A stretch of DNA of 41,618 nt, from positions 1 through 41,618 of the forward strand of contig ONMJ01000018.1 in NCBI GenBank assembly GCA_900318955.1, read 5' to 3'. The DNA is from an uncultured Bacteroidales bacterium. Its GTDB lineage: Bacteria; Bacteroidota; Bacteroidia; Bacteroidales; UBA932. A program made the position numbers and the translations under genes. How positions within the stretch are numbered: position 1 is the first letter of the stretch; every line of letters begins with the position of its first letter. A model generated the notes under the pieces. It was given only the letters and a program-made list of their open reading frames with translations. It had not been told where the DNA came from and ran no database searches. Of this stretch, positions 24,576 to 34,270 are shown one piece after another.

Positions 24576-26525
24576 TTAGTCTTTGTAGTTTCTTGTGGCA
24601 ATCTTGATATTCTCATACTTGAGAGGCTCTTTATGAAGTTCCGGCTCAACACCTTCACCCTTATACTCCCAAGCGGCTACATACATGAAGTTCTCGTCGT
24701 CACGAAGGGTCTCTCCTTCTGGAGTCTGCATTTCCTCGCGGAAATGTCCTCCGCAGGACTCTCTTCTGTTGAGAGCATCACGGGCCATAAGTTCTCCAAT
24801 ATCGAAGAAGTCAATAAGACGGAGAGCTTTCTCAAGTTCCTGGTTGAACTCTTCGTTGGTACCGGGAACACGTACAGTCTTCCAGAATTCCTGACGGAGT
24901 TTTCCGATTTCTTCGATTCCTTTCTTAAGACCTTCTTCAGTACGGGCCATTCCTACATACTCCCACATTATATGGCCGAGTTTCTTGTGAATAGAGTCTA
25001 CAGTCTCTGTACCATTTACTGCAAATACCTTTGCAATGCGCTCACGTACAGCTTTTTCCGCTTCAGCAAACTCAGGTGCATTGATATCTGTCTTAGGCTC
25101 CGCAAATTTGTGGGAAAGGTAATCTCCGATAGTATAAGGGAGGATGAAATAACCGTCTGCAAGACCCTGCATGAGGGCTGAAGCACCGAGGCGGTTGCCG
25201 CCATGATCGGAGAAGTTGCACTCTCCGATAGCATACAGACCTGGAATTGTAGTCTGAAGATCATAATCTACCCAAAGTCCACCCATCGTATAGTGGATAG
25301 CAGGATAAATCATCATAGGCTCTTCCCAAGGAGAAGTTGTGGTGATCTTCTCATACATATCAAACAGGTTGCCGTAACGCTCTGCCACCCTCTGATGTCC
25401 GAGACGCTTGATAGCATCTGCAAAATCAAGGAATACGGCAAGACCGGTTTCATTTACTCCATAACCTGCATCGCATCTTTCCTTGGCTGCACGTGAAGCA
25501 ACGTCGCGGGGAACAAGATTTCCGAAGGCAGGATAACGGCGCTCGAGATAATAATCGCGATCCTCTTCAGGGATCTGAGAAGGCTTAATCTCGTGCTTGC
25601 GAAGTTTCATCACATCTTCCATCTTCTTCGGAACCCAGATACGGCCGTCATTACGAAGAGACTCCGACATAAGGGTCAGTTTGCACTGCTGGTCACCATG
25701 AACAGGGATACAGGTAGGGTGAATCTGTGCAAAGCAGGGATTTGCGAAGAAAGCTCCCTTCTTATAGCACTGCCATGCCGCAGATCCGTTGGAATTCATT
25801 GCGTTGGTAGAAAGGAAATAAGTATTTCCATAACCTCCCGTTGCAAGTACAACAGCATGAGCACCGAATCTCTCTATTTCACCGGTAATAAGGTTGCGCG
25901 CAATTATACCCTTTGCCTGACCATTGATAATTACAAGATCAAGCATCTCATGTCGCGGGTAACTCTTGACAGTTCCAGCAGCTATTTCTTTGTTAAGAGA
26001 AGCATATGCTCCAAGAAGAAGCTGTTGGCCGGTTTGTCCGCGGGCATAGAATGTACGGCTCACCTGAACACCTCCGAAAGAGCGGTTGGCAAGGTATCCG
26101 CCATATTCGCGTGCAAAAGGAACTCCCTGCGCAACGCACTGATCTATAATAGCGGCACTTACTTCAGCAAGACGGTAGACATTCGCCTCGCGGCTGCGAT
26201 AGTCACCTCCTTTGATGGTGTCATAGAACAGGCGATAGATGGAGTCGTTGTCGTTCTGGTAATTCTTTGCAGCATTGATACCTCCCTGAGCCGCAATAGA
26301 GTGAGCACGGCGGGGAGAATCGCTGATACAGAATATCTTGACATTGTATCCGAGCTCTCCGAGAGAAGCAGCTGCGGATGCTCCGCCAAGACCGGTACCT
26401 ACTACAATAACCTCAAGTTTGCGCTTGTTATTGGGACTGACAATTCTAATTTCGGATTTGCGCTTTGTCCATTTTGAAGCTAGCGGACCATCCGGAATCT
26501 TCGAGATTAATTTATTATCGGCCAT
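24576..26525 (-). CDS. frdA: Fumarate reductase/succinate dehydrogenase flavoprotein subunit
   Basis: Catalytic flavoprotein that interconverts fumarate and succinate. It is 649 aa, the length typical of the Bacteroidota type. The FAD-binding [19 protein letters not shown] is near residue 40, [15 protein letters not shown] carries the flavin-linking histidine, and [17 protein letters not shown] and [15 protein letters not shown] belong to the active-site region. The C-terminal [18 protein letters not shown] is also conserved. It is followed by frdB. Upstream is an unrelated hydrolase gene, 43 bp away, where the membrane anchor frdC would usually be found. Confidence 0.96.
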   Translation of the reverse strand: MADNKLISKIPDGPLASKWTKRKSEIRIVSPNNKRKLEVIVVGTGLGGASAAASLGELGYNVKIFCISDSPRRAHSIAAQGGINAAKNYQNDNDSIYRLFYDTIKGGDYRSREANVYRLAEVSAAIIDQCVAQGVPFAREYGGYLANRSFGGVQVSRTFYARGQTGQQLLLGAYASLNKEIAAGTVKSYPRHEMLDLVIINGQAKGIIARNLITGEIERFGAHAVVLATGGYGNTYFLSTNAMNSNGSAAWQCYKKGAFFANPCFAQIHPTCIPVHGDQQCKLTLMSESLRNDGRIWVPKKMEDVMKLRKHEIKPSQIPEEDRDYYLERRYPAFGNLVPRDVASRAAKERCDAGYGVNETGLAVFLDFADAIKRLGHQRVAERYGNLFDMYEKITTTSPWEEPMMIYPAIHYTMGGLWVDYDLQTTIPGLYAIGECNFSDHGGNRLGASALMQGLADGYFILPYTIGDYLSHKFAEPKTDINAPEFAEAEKAVRERIAKVFAVNGTETVDSIHKKLGHIMWEYVGMARTEEGLKKGIEEIGKLRQEFWKTVRVPGTNEEFNQELEKALRLIDFFDIGELMARDALNRRESCGGHFREEMQTPEGETLRDDENFMYVAAWEYKGEGVEPELHKEPLKYENIKIATRNYKD

Positions 26526-26568
26526 AATAGTATTGAATGATGATCTTTTTTACTAATAGTCTGCAATT

Positions 26569-27663
26569 TTAATTAATTTTCGGGGATTTCCCAAATATAT
26601 CATCACAGAACCTGCTATATAGTCGGAAAAATCTTCTATTTCTCATCTTCCCGCTTGTCCATCTGGAATAAATATCATTAAAATCATAATCTATTTCCGC
26701 TTCTTCCGGCAGACCTTCCTCACGAGATGAAATACCTCTTATTTCCTTTTCCTTAAGGGCTCCGTCGCATAAAAGTGAATGATCAGATACTTTCGATTTT
26801 TTCATATAAGAAGGCACCCTGTCCTTATCCAATACCATTACCGGAATATACGGAACGCAAGTCGGATATCCGAGACATGTCCACATTACCGTATGGAGAG
26901 GATTACCTCCGTCAGCAACTCCTTCAATCACAATACTGGCAGATGTTATATTCCTCAGTATAGGCTTCCCGGAACGGGAAATACTGTTTATAAGTCCTCT
27001 GTGGTTATAATCAGAAGGTGAAAGCCCTTTCATTATAGCTGAGGCTTTTTCAAACCTTTCCACTCCTTTTCTATCCTGGACCCTTCCTGTCCTTGAAAAA
27101 TTCGTAACTACCATATATCCTTCATCTATGGTATTTACATCAAATTTTACCCACTTATAATTATTAACCTCATAGTAAGCAGCCCCGCCATGAGCATCTA
27201 TTATCCCAAAATTAGCCTCAACTCCCATAGGTCTTGAGAGAGTATCCAGAAACATTTCAAAATCAGCAAGATTGGAACATATTTCAAGGGCCCTGTACAT
27301 TAGTTCACCCTCTCTATCCATCATTTCTGTTGGAACATCATCGTCTTTTAAATCGTAAGTTGCAGTGTTCATAATGCTGAATCCTGCACTGTTGCTTCCG
27401 GTCCATGCCTCACCTGCCGCATACGGATATGATGCCTGTCTTTCTTTTTCCCAACTTGCGTTTACAAGGGCTACAAAATTGTATATCTCACCCTCAAACC
27501 ACTGAATCCTGTTGTTTAATTCACCTGTATCGCGATGTTTCATCATTACAGGTCTTCCGTCCGGCGTAGACTTACCGGAAATAATAACTGAGGTGCAAGC
27601 TGCAGCTTTGGTTGAAAAAGACAACAAAAGCACAGCTATAAACAAATATCCTGCTTTATTCAT
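26569..27663 (-). CDS. Secreted Ntn-hydrolase (linear amide C-N hydrolase / acyltransferase-like)
   Basis: A 364-aa exported protein. The signal peptide ends TKAAA and the next residue is Cys23 (ACTSVIISG). In the choloylglycine/penicillin-acylase-like Ntn-hydrolases this cysteine becomes the N-terminal nucleophile after processing. Other family-like features are MMKHRDTGELNNRIQW, the GSNSAGFSIMNTATYDL strand and GVEANFGIIDAHGGAAYYEV. The substrate is unknown; relatives cleave amides such as bile-salt conjugates, acyl-amino acids or beta-lactam precursors. It starts 17 bp after the ruvB stop, so it may be read from the ruvB promoter. An alternative view is that it is a secreted dipeptidase-like protein of family C69. 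Confidence 0.8.
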   Translation of the reverse strand: MNKAGYLFIAVLLLSFSTKAAACTSVIISGKSTPDGRPVMMKHRDTGELNNRIQWFEGEIYNFVALVNASWEKERQASYPYAAGEAWTGSNSAGFSIMNTATYDLKDDDVPTEMMDREGELMYRALEICSNLADFEMFLDTLSRPMGVEANFGIIDAHGGAAYYEVNNYKWVKFDVNTIDEGYMVVTNFSRTGRVQDRKGVERFEKASAIMKGLSPSDYNHRGLINSISRSGKPILRNITSASIVIEGVADGGNPLHTVMWTCLGYPTCVPYIPVMVLDKDRVPSYMKKSKVSDHSLLCDGALKEKEIRGISSREEGLPEEAEIDYDFNDIYSRWTSGKMRNRRFFRLYSRFCDDIFGKSPKIN

Positions 27664-27680
27664 TATTAATAATTAATTCT

Positions 27681-28715
27681 CTAAAACAGACTTCCGATGT
27701 CTTCAGAGGAGTTTTTCTGAATATATGAATCCAATCCGAGATGACGATACGCAAGTTCGGTTGCCACTCGGCCTCTCTGAGTCCTTACTATGAAACCTTC
27801 CTTGATAAGAAAAGGTTCATATACCTCTTCTAGAGTTCCCGCATCTTCACTTATTGAAGTAGCAAGAGTACCTACGCCTACAGGACCTCCCTTAAACGTA
27901 GTTATCAGTGTTCTCAATATCTTATTATCAATCAAATCAAGACCTCTCTTATCTATCTTCAATTTATTGAGAGCAAAGCGCGCTATTTCAATATCTATAT
28001 GACCATCTCCCATTACCTGGGCAAAATCCCTTACTCTTCTTAGGAGGGAATTGGCATGACGGGGAGTACCACGGCTTCTAAGAGCTATCTCTCCGGCTGC
28101 GTCATCATCTATTGCAACTCCGAGTATTGAAGAACTTCTCTTCACTATCCTCTTCATATCTTCAATATCGTAATACTCTAAAGCACAGTTTATTCCAAAC
28201 CTAGCACGGAGAGGAGCAGTAAGCAGACCGCTTCTAGTTGTGGCACCAATGAGAGTAAACGGATTAAGTGATATCCTGACAGACCTTGCACCCGGTCCCT
28301 TGTCTATCATTATATCAATTACATAATCCTCCATAGCGGAATAGAGATACTCCTCTACTTCGGGAGAGAGGCGATGAATCTCGTCTATAAAAAGGACATC
28401 TCCCTCATCAAGGCTGGTAAGGAGGCCAGCAAGATCTCCCGGTTTGTCAAGTACCGGTCCGGAGGTTATTTTCATATTAACCCCCATCTCATTTGCAATG
28501 ATATGGGCAAGAGTAGTCTTACCTAGACCTGGAGGACCATGGAAAAGAGTATGATCCAAAGCCTCACCTCTCATCTTCGCCGCCTTTATATAAACATTCA
28601 GATTAGAAACAATTTCCCTCTGACCTGTAAAATCATCCAGTTCCTGAGGTCTTATTATTCCATCTAAATCACTATCTTTGCGGTCATTATTCGCATGTGG
28701 ATTGAATTCGTCCAT
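27681..28715 (-). CDS. ruvB: Holliday junction branch migration ATPase RuvB
   Basis: AAA+ motor that drives branch migration with RuvA. It is 344 aa from the ATG at 28715 ([11 protein letters not shown]). An in-frame TTG at 28739 was rejected because it lies inside the -7 promoter element. The Walker A motif is GPPGLGKTT, Walker B is FIDEIHRL, sensor 1 is GATTRSGLL, the arginine finger lies in LRARFG, and the C-terminal winged-helix part holds [12 protein letters not shown]. The gene borders the proposed replication origin and is transcribed away from it, as mfd is on the other side. Confidence 0.97.
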   Translation of the reverse strand: MDEFNPHANNDRKDSDLDGIIRPQELDDFTGQREIVSNLNVYIKAAKMRGEALDHTLFHGPPGLGKTTLAHIIANEMGVNMKITSGPVLDKPGDLAGLLTSLDEGDVLFIDEIHRLSPEVEEYLYSAMEDYVIDIMIDKGPGARSVRISLNPFTLIGATTRSGLLTAPLRARFGINCALEYYDIEDMKRIVKRSSSILGVAIDDDAAGEIALRSRGTPRHANSLLRRVRDFAQVMGDGHIDIEIARFALNKLKIDKRGLDLIDNKILRTLITTFKGGPVGVGTLATSISEDAGTLEEVYEPFLIKEGFIVRTQRGRVATELAYRHLGLDSYIQKNSSEDIGSLF

Positions 28716-28736
28716 CGAGTATGGTTTAAACGAATA

Positions 28737-28744
28737 CAAATATA
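28737..28744 (-). promoter_or_regulatory. ruvB promoter -7 element
   Basis: TATATTTG on the minus strand fits TAnnTTTG. The predicted start is near 28730, giving a 15-nt leader to the ATG at 28715. The promoter's upstream part lies in the AT-rich side of the proposed origin. Confidence 0.5.
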
Positions 28745-28979
28745 GTATTTTTATTTAAATAGACTTTTGTTTTTATACTCCTGTTGAAAAGTTGAAAACT
28801 ATATTTAAGTAATTAATACTCAAATATTTATATTATTATTTAATTGTTAAAAACAGTGTTGGTTAAGGATTGTTCCGCTGTTGAAAAGATTTTCGGAATA
28901 ATTATCAACTTTTCAGAAGTAGGTTATTAACAGTGTTATCAACGGGTTTTTAACACTTTTTTACATAGAATGTTGATAA
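28741..28979. other. Proposed chromosomal replication origin (oriC)
   Basis: This gap between divergent ruvB and mfd contains a 45-bp stretch (28801-28845) with only three G/C bases, suitable as the unwinding element. It also holds many DnaA-box-like 9-mers of the form TTWTYAACN. On plus: TTATCAACT 28902, TTATTAACA 28924, TTATCAACG 28936 and TTTTTAACA 28947. On minus: TTATCAACA 28971-28979, TTTTCAACA 28782 and 28879, TTTTCAACT 28790 and TTTTTAACA 28845. The right-hand boxes start 22, 12, 11 and 24 bp apart, close to multiples of the helical repeat. AACAGTGTT occurs twice (28852, 28929). Genes on both sides point away from the gap, as expected at an origin. dnaA itself is not in the window. 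Confidence 0.72.
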
Positions 28980-31900
28980 GTCATAATTCGACTGAACATC
29001 TTAAGCGCAGAATAAATTCTGAAAATGAATTATTCTGTAGCGGTTTGTATCTGTCAGCGAGATGGTTTGTTCTTTCAGAGGTTGCAGAAAAAGGAATCCA
29101 TTTAATTATACTTCCTAATAAAGAGGCTGCCGAATACTGTAGTGGAGACCTTTATAATCTTATAGAAGGGGACTGTGTTTTTTACCTTCCTGATTCCGGT
29201 AAAGCTGTGGAAAGGAGTAATTATAAGTCCTCTCTCGGAGTTCAAAGGACTTCCACTATAGCAGTTTTAATGAAGAAACCCGAGAAGTTGTATATAGTTT
29301 CTTATCCTGAAGCTATTGAGGAAAAGATTCCTGACAATTCTAAAATAAAAGATACTCTACTTACTGTTTCCGAAGGACAGAGAATTACTTTCGAACAAAT
29401 AAAGAGTGTCCTTTTTGAAAGGGGATTCGAAAAAGTTGATTTTGTATCCGCACCGGGCCAATTTGCAATCAGGGGTTCGCTTATAGATATATTCTCCTAT
29501 TCAAATAATAATCCTTATCGTCTTTCTTTCTTCGGTAACGACATAGACGAAATCCATATATTTGACTGTAATACCCAGCTTTCCATAGAAAAGGTATCTA
29601 AGGCAGATATCTATCCTGATATGGTTTCCCAGGGTGAAGGAGGAGAAATAAGTATTACAGATATACTCCCGGAAGATACTGTAGTGTGGCTGGATTCTTC
29701 CGATATGTATAAAGACAGGAACTTCTATCCTCTACTTGGAAAGTTTAAGAGGGTTTATATGGAAGTACCTGTAAGTAAGAGCGTTGAAGATGCAGTTGAG
29801 TTCCATATTTCTCCCCAGCCGGTATTCAACAAGAGTTTTGAACTTCTTATATCCGACATTACTAAAAAGATGGAAAATGGATATAAGATTTATATTTACG
29901 GAGAGAAAGAGGCTCAGCTCGAGAGATTAAAATCCATTATACTCGAAGAGACCAGAATACTTCCTGAGTTTGTAAAAGGAAAGAATATCCATAGCGGTTT
30001 TATAGATAACGATGATAAAATATGCTGTTATTCCGATCATGAGATATTCGATCGTTTCCATAGGGTTCGTCTTCGTCGTTCGGTTGAAAAAACCGAGCAA
30101 CTTACAATTAATGACCTCAACGCTTTCAATATAGGCGATTATGTTGTCCATATCGACCATGGAGTAGGCATATATGGAGGTCTTGTAAAAATGACCGATG
30201 ACAAAGGAAGGGTCCATGAAGTAGTGAAAATAACATACAAAGACAATGATGTTGTATTTGTTTCAGTTCATTCGCTTCATAAGATTTCCCGTTTCAGGTC
30301 AAAGGAAGGAGAACCGCCGAGAATAAACAAACTAGGGTCAAAGACTTGGCAGAATATGAAAAATACCGCCAAGTCCAAGGTTAAAGATATAGCAAAGGAT
30401 CTTATTCGTCTTTATGCAAAGCGCAGGGCTTCCAAAGGTTTTGCTTTTTCTCCAGATACATATCTCCAGGAAGAGCTGGAATCTTCATTTATGTATGAGG
30501 ATACTCCGGATCAGGAGAAGGCTACATCGGCTATTAAAAGAGACATGGAGGAAGATTATCCCATGGATCGCCTGGTTTGCGGAGATGTAGGCTTTGGAAA
30601 GACAGAAATAGCTATCAGGGCTGCTTTCAAGGCTGTTTCTGATAATAAGCAGGTAGCGGTCTTAGTGCCTACTACTATACTTGCTCTCCAGCACTATACC
30701 ACATTTACTTCCCGCCTTGCTTCCTTCCCGGTAAATATAGATTATGTGAGCCGGCTTCGCACAGCCAAGGAAATAACCGATATAAAAAAGCGTCTGAAAG
30801 AAGGTAGAATTGATATAATAATAGGAACTCATAAAATTCTCGGTTCTGGCTTTGAATTCAAGGATTTAGGTCTCCTCGTTATCGATGAAGAGCAAAAATT
30901 CGGAGTAACTGCAAAAGAAAAGCTCCGCCAGCTCAAGGCTTCTGTAGATACCTTGACTCTGACAGCTACTCCTATTCCAAGGACACTTCAGTTTTCCCTC
31001 CTTGGAGCGCGTGACCTTTCAATAATTAATACTCCTCCACCGAACAGAATTCCAGTTCAAACCGAAATAATTCTCTTCTATAAAGATGAAATAAAGAGCA
31101 TTATTGACTACGAGCTAAACAGGGGCGGTCAGATATTCTTCCTCCATAACAAAGTAGAGGAACTGCCTTCGATATATGAGATTCTCCATAGGCTCGTTCC
31201 TGATATGAGAATTTGCGTCGCCCATGGGCAGATGGAATCCAAAGAACTTGAAAACAGGATGCTGGATTTCATAAAGGGAGAATATGATATGCTTCTTTGC
31301 ACGACCATCATAGAAAATGGCCTGGATATACCTAATGCCAACACTATAATTATAAATCAGGCTCAAAACATAGGTCTCAGCGACCTTCATCAGCTTAGGG
31401 GCCGTGTAGGAAGATCAAACAGGAAAGCTTTCTGTTATCTTATTGTTCCGCCGCTTATTTCAATTACAGATGACGCCAGAAGGCGCCTTAAGGCTATTGA
31501 GGAATTCTCAGACCTTGGCAGTGGTTTCAATATAGCCATGCAAGATTTGGATATCAGGGGAGCCGGAAATCTTCTTGGTGCAGAACAAAGCGGATTCATT
31601 ACTGATATGGGATTTGAAGTTTATCAGAGTATTCTTTCCGAAGCAATGGAAGAGCTTGGAGTGGAGACAGGTATCACTTCAAAGGCAAAGAACGATTATT
31701 ATGTTGAGGATTGCATTGTAGAAACCGATCAGCCGGCATTTATTCCTGATGATTATATTGATATCAATGCCGAGAAGATAAGAATTTATAAGCAGCTCGA
31801 TGCTCTACGGTCTGATAAAGAACTGGACCGTTACGCCATTGGACTTGAAGACCGTTTCGGCCGTTTGCCAATGGAAGTCAAGAACCTTTTCGATGTAGTG

Positions 31901-32149
31901 AAAATAAGAAATTTGGGTGCATCAAAGGGTTTTGAGAAGATAATTATTAAGAACGGACTACAGATAATGTTCTTTATCAACAATCCTCTTACTGGTTATT
32001 ATAAGTCTGATACTTTCGGATCAATACTTGAAAAAATAAACGAAGGAAAAACCGACTTCGTATTTGTCCAGAAAGACGGAAAACTGAGAATAAAAGCCAG
32101 AAATGTGGATTCTCTTTCCAAGGCACTCCGTAATCTTGAGCGATTGTAG
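28970..32149 (+). CDS. mfd: Transcription-repair coupling factor
   Basis: Mfd removes RNA polymerase stalled at DNA lesions and recruits UvrA for repair. It is 1059 aa, shorter than the roughly 1150 of E. coli but near the size of some Bacteroidota forms. After the UvrB-like N-terminal region come the RNA-polymerase-interacting CarD-like domain (NIGDYVVHIDHGVGIYGG, about residue 387), and the helicase motor with GDVGFGKTE (Walker A, about 540), LVIDEEQKFGV (motif II), TATPIPRTLQ (motif III) and QLRGRVGRS (motif VI). The C-terminal TRCF domain includes YIDINAEKIRIYKQL. A DnaA-box-like site overlaps its start codon region. No clear TAnnTTTG element was found just upstream. Confidence 0.97.
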   Translation: MLISHNSTEHLKRRINSENELFCSGLYLSARWFVLSEVAEKGIHLIILPNKEAAEYCSGDLYNLIEGDCVFYLPDSGKAVERSNYKSSLGVQRTSTIAVLMKKPEKLYIVSYPEAIEEKIPDNSKIKDTLLTVSEGQRITFEQIKSVLFERGFEKVDFVSAPGQFAIRGSLIDIFSYSNNNPYRLSFFGNDIDEIHIFDCNTQLSIEKVSKADIYPDMVSQGEGGEISITDILPEDTVVWLDSSDMYKDRNFYPLLGKFKRVYMEVPVSKSVEDAVEFHISPQPVFNKSFELLISDITKKMENGYKIYIYGEKEAQLERLKSIILEETRILPEFVKGKNIHSGFIDNDDKICCYSDHEIFDRFHRVRLRRSVEKTEQLTINDLNAFNIGDYVVHIDHGVGIYGGLVKMTDDKGRVHEVVKITYKDNDVVFVSVHSLHKISRFRSKEGEPPRINKLGSKTWQNMKNTAKSKVKDIAKDLIRLYAKRRASKGFAFSPDTYLQEELESSFMYEDTPDQEKATSAIKRDMEEDYPMDRLVCGDVGFGKTEIAIRAAFKAVSDNKQVAVLVPTTILALQHYTTFTSRLASFPVNIDYVSRLRTAKEITDIKKRLKEGRIDIIIGTHKILGSGFEFKDLGLLVIDEEQKFGVTAKEKLRQLKASVDTLTLTATPIPRTLQFSLLGARDLSIINTPPPNRIPVQTEIILFYKDEIKSIIDYELNRGGQIFFLHNKVEELPSIYEILHRLVPDMRICVAHGQMESKELENRMLDFIKGEYDMLLCTTIIENGLDIPNANTIIINQAQNIGLSDLHQLRGRVGRSNRKAFCYLIVPPLISITDDARRRLKAIEEFSDLGSGFNIAMQDLDIRGAGNLLGAEQSGFITDMGFEVYQSILSEAMEELGVETGITSKAKNDYYVEDCIVETDQPAFIPDDYIDINAEKIRIYKQLDALRSDKELDRYAIGLEDRFGRLPMEVKNLFDVVKIRNLGASKGFEKIIIKNGLQIMFFINNPLTGYYKSDTFGSILEKINEGKTDFVFVQKDGKLRIKARNVDSLSKALRNLERL

Positions 32150-32168
32150 ATAATTTTTTGTATTTTTG
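32136..32168 (+). promoter_or_regulatory. coaX promoter
   Basis: TATTTTTG (32161-32168) fits TAnnTTTG, and a TTG at 32136-32138 lies 22 bp upstream, at the long end of normal spacing. The predicted start is near 32175, about 22 nt before the GTG start of coaX. The -33 element lies within the last codons of mfd. Confidence 0.5.
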
Positions 32169-32196
32169 TCCGCTTTGTTGAAAACATACCCCAGTA

Positions 32197-32925
32197 GTGG
32201 CTAATCTTATTATAGAAATAGGAAATACCGCAGTTAAAGCGGCTTGTTCCGAAGGGATGACGCTCGGAAAAACTTACCGTTATCAGGGAGAAAAAGTGAT
32301 GGATTTCATCATTGATATTCTCGAAAGGGAAAAACCCGAAGTTGCGGTTATAGCTTCCGTATATGAAATATCCCAATATGACGAAGATTCTTTCAAAAGC
32401 CGCTGTCCAGACGTATTGATTCTTGACAGCGCTCATGGAGATATTCTCAAAGCTAACGCCCTTCCTCCTTTCCTTACTTACGACAGGGCTGCTTCAATTA
32501 TTGCAGCAAGGTATCTTTTCAAAGGGCACGGTTGTACAATAGTGGATTTAGGTACAACTCTTACAGTCGATACAACAGATACTGAAGGAAACTATACAGG
32601 AGGCATTATTTCCCTCGGCTGCCGTACCCGTCTCAAGGCTTTGAACCGTTATTCACGCCGCCTTCCTCTTTTGGATTCTCCTGAAATGAAGAATTTTTCA
32701 GAGATATCTCTTGAGGGTTCCATGGTGAAGGGAGTTGTTTCGGGCATGGTGTTTGAAATAGAGGGGTACGTCTCCCAAAATCCGGATAATATGGTGGTTT
32801 TCACGGGTGGAGACGCGATTTATTTTGCAAAACGGATGAAAAAACCGATATTTGTAGTTTGCAATCTCGTACTTATGGGATTGGCATTAATTGCGGACAG
32901 GTATGTCAGGAAGATTGAGAAATAG
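32197..32925 (+). CDS. coaX: Type III pantothenate kinase
   Basis: CoaX phosphorylates pantothenate, the first step of coenzyme A synthesis. It is 242 aa and starts with GTG. Family motifs are LIIEIGNTAVKAA (phosphate-binding, residues 4-16), the catalytic-site YDRAASIIAARYLF region, IVDLGTTLTVD (about 118-128), GGIISLGCRTRLKAL and the C-terminal TGGDAIYFAKRM. It heads a plus-strand run coaX-OMP-TPR-lptC-ppiD that resembles a conserved Bacteroidales arrangement. Its end overlaps the next gene by 23 bp if the ATG at 32903 is used. Confidence 0.95.
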   Translation: MANLIIEIGNTAVKAACSEGMTLGKTYRYQGEKVMDFIIDILEREKPEVAVIASVYEISQYDEDSFKSRCPDVLILDSAHGDILKANALPPFLTYDRAASIIAARYLFKGHGCTIVDLGTTLTVDTTDTEGNYTGGIISLGCRTRLKALNRYSRRLPLLDSPEMKNFSEISLEGSMVKGVVSGMVFEIEGYVSQNPDNMVVFTGGDAIYFAKRMKKPIFVVCNLVLMGLALIADRYVRKIEK

Positions 32926-34222
32926 TTTGACGGCAATTGTTGCGGGATTTATCGCAGCAGTATGTGTCAATGCACAGGATGGTACATACGGCGGTTATAC
33001 TCCATATTCAGTGTATGGAATAGGGGAGATACATAATTATGGTTCCGCATTCAATAAGAGCATGGGGGGAGTTGGAATTGCAACGAGAAACAGAAGGTTT
33101 GTGAACTACATGAACCCTGCTTCCCTGACCGCCCGCGACTCTCTTTCATTCATGGCCGACTTCGGACTTTATGGTAAGACGGCTATTTTCAACCAGAATG
33201 GAGAAAGGTCTATCAATAACATAATGAATCTCGAGGATTTCGTTATATCTTTTCCTCTATTCAGACATACCGCTATGATGGTTGGCATAGCCCCGTATAG
33301 CGATACAGGTTATAATTTCACATATATAGAGCAGGATCCTGATCTTATCGGTCGTACCGGGACTCAGGGTTATTCTGCAACAGGAAATGGAAGCATATAT
33401 CAGGCATTTGCTGGCGGAGCTATAACCCTATGGGATAGACTTTCCCTCGGAGCTCAGTATATTCTTTATTTCGGTAAAATAGAGAAAAATGTCAACCTTG
33501 CTTTCGGTAAGGATTCATATAGAAATATAGTAAGCGGTCATAAGCTTCAGCTAAATGCCTCTACAGCCAAGTTTGGTCTTCAGTATGACCAGCCGCTTGG
33601 CGGAATGACAAAAATGACCATTGGAGGTACTTATAAACTGAAAGCCGGGATGCATGGATATACCAATGATTATTCATACGCAACCATTTCCAGCCTTACC
33701 GATACCCTGAAAAATAACACGGTCCATCTTACGGGAAAGGAGAAACTTAAATTTTCGGATGAACTAGGAGTAGGTATTTCCTTGAAAGGTGGAGAAAGGT
33801 GGTCAGCGGAAGTTGATTATATCCGCTCAGACTGGAGGAATCTAGGTTATGACGAGACATCCGGATTTTCCAATTCTTCCGCATATGTATTCTCTTCTTC
33901 GATAGCCCAGTCTTTCCGCGCGGGATTCGAGTTTACCCCTAACAGAAGCGATATCAGATATTTCTACAAGAGAATTACCTATAGGGGAGGACTCTATTAC
34001 GATCAGAGTTATTACCGCCTTGACGGCAACCCGATAGATTCATATGGAATCACCCTCGGAGCTACAATTCCTGTTAACGCAGGATATAATGGAATAACCG
34101 TCGGATTGGAGTTTGGAAAGAAGGGAACGATAAAGAACGGACTTGTCCGGGAGAACTATTTCGGGTTTAATATAGGATTCAATATTTTCGATATTTGGTT
34201 CCAAAAATCCATGTACGATTAA
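32903..34222 (+). CDS. Outer-membrane beta-barrel protein, function unknown
   Basis: A 439-aa exported protein. The ATG at 32903 gives a good signal peptide (SGRLRNSLTAIVAGFIAA then CVNAQ). The mature part begins DGTYGGYTPYSVYGIGE, and has NKSMGGVGIATRNRRFVNYMNPASL, a pattern seen in Bacteroidota FadL/PorV-like barrels, followed by alternating aromatic and glycine-rich strands. The end is NIFDIWFQKSMYD. I recognise no specific family function. An upstream TTG at 32891 would also be in frame. Its place between coaX and the TPR/lptC genes suggests a link to outer-membrane or LPS assembly, but this is only context. Confidence 0.8.
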   Translation: MSGRLRNSLTAIVAGFIAAVCVNAQDGTYGGYTPYSVYGIGEIHNYGSAFNKSMGGVGIATRNRRFVNYMNPASLTARDSLSFMADFGLYGKTAIFNQNGERSINNIMNLEDFVISFPLFRHTAMMVGIAPYSDTGYNFTYIEQDPDLIGRTGTQGYSATGNGSIYQAFAGGAITLWDRLSLGAQYILYFGKIEKNVNLAFGKDSYRNIVSGHKLQLNASTAKFGLQYDQPLGGMTKMTIGGTYKLKAGMHGYTNDYSYATISSLTDTLKNNTVHLTGKEKLKFSDELGVGISLKGGERWSAEVDYIRSDWRNLGYDETSGFSNSSAYVFSSSIAQSFRAGFEFTPNRSDIRYFYKRITYRGGLYYDQSYYRLDGNPIDSYGITLGATIPVNAGYNGITVGLEFGKKGTIKNGLVRENYFGFNIGFNIFDIWFQKSMYD

Positions 34223-34270
34223 GTTTTGCACGCTTTTTGATTTTATTGAGACAATTAAACATTTAACGAT

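Noticed and set aside
25486-25502. CACGTG core inside frdA resembling a third parS
   Set aside because: Flanks (GGCTG left, AAGCA right) differ from the parS consensus at several positions and the dyad is broken; it is coding sequence for frdA.
28716-28739. Upstream TTG start for ruvB adding eight residues
   Set aside because: The TTG lies within the -7 promoter element, so it would precede the transcript start; the ATG at 28715 gives the normal N-terminus.
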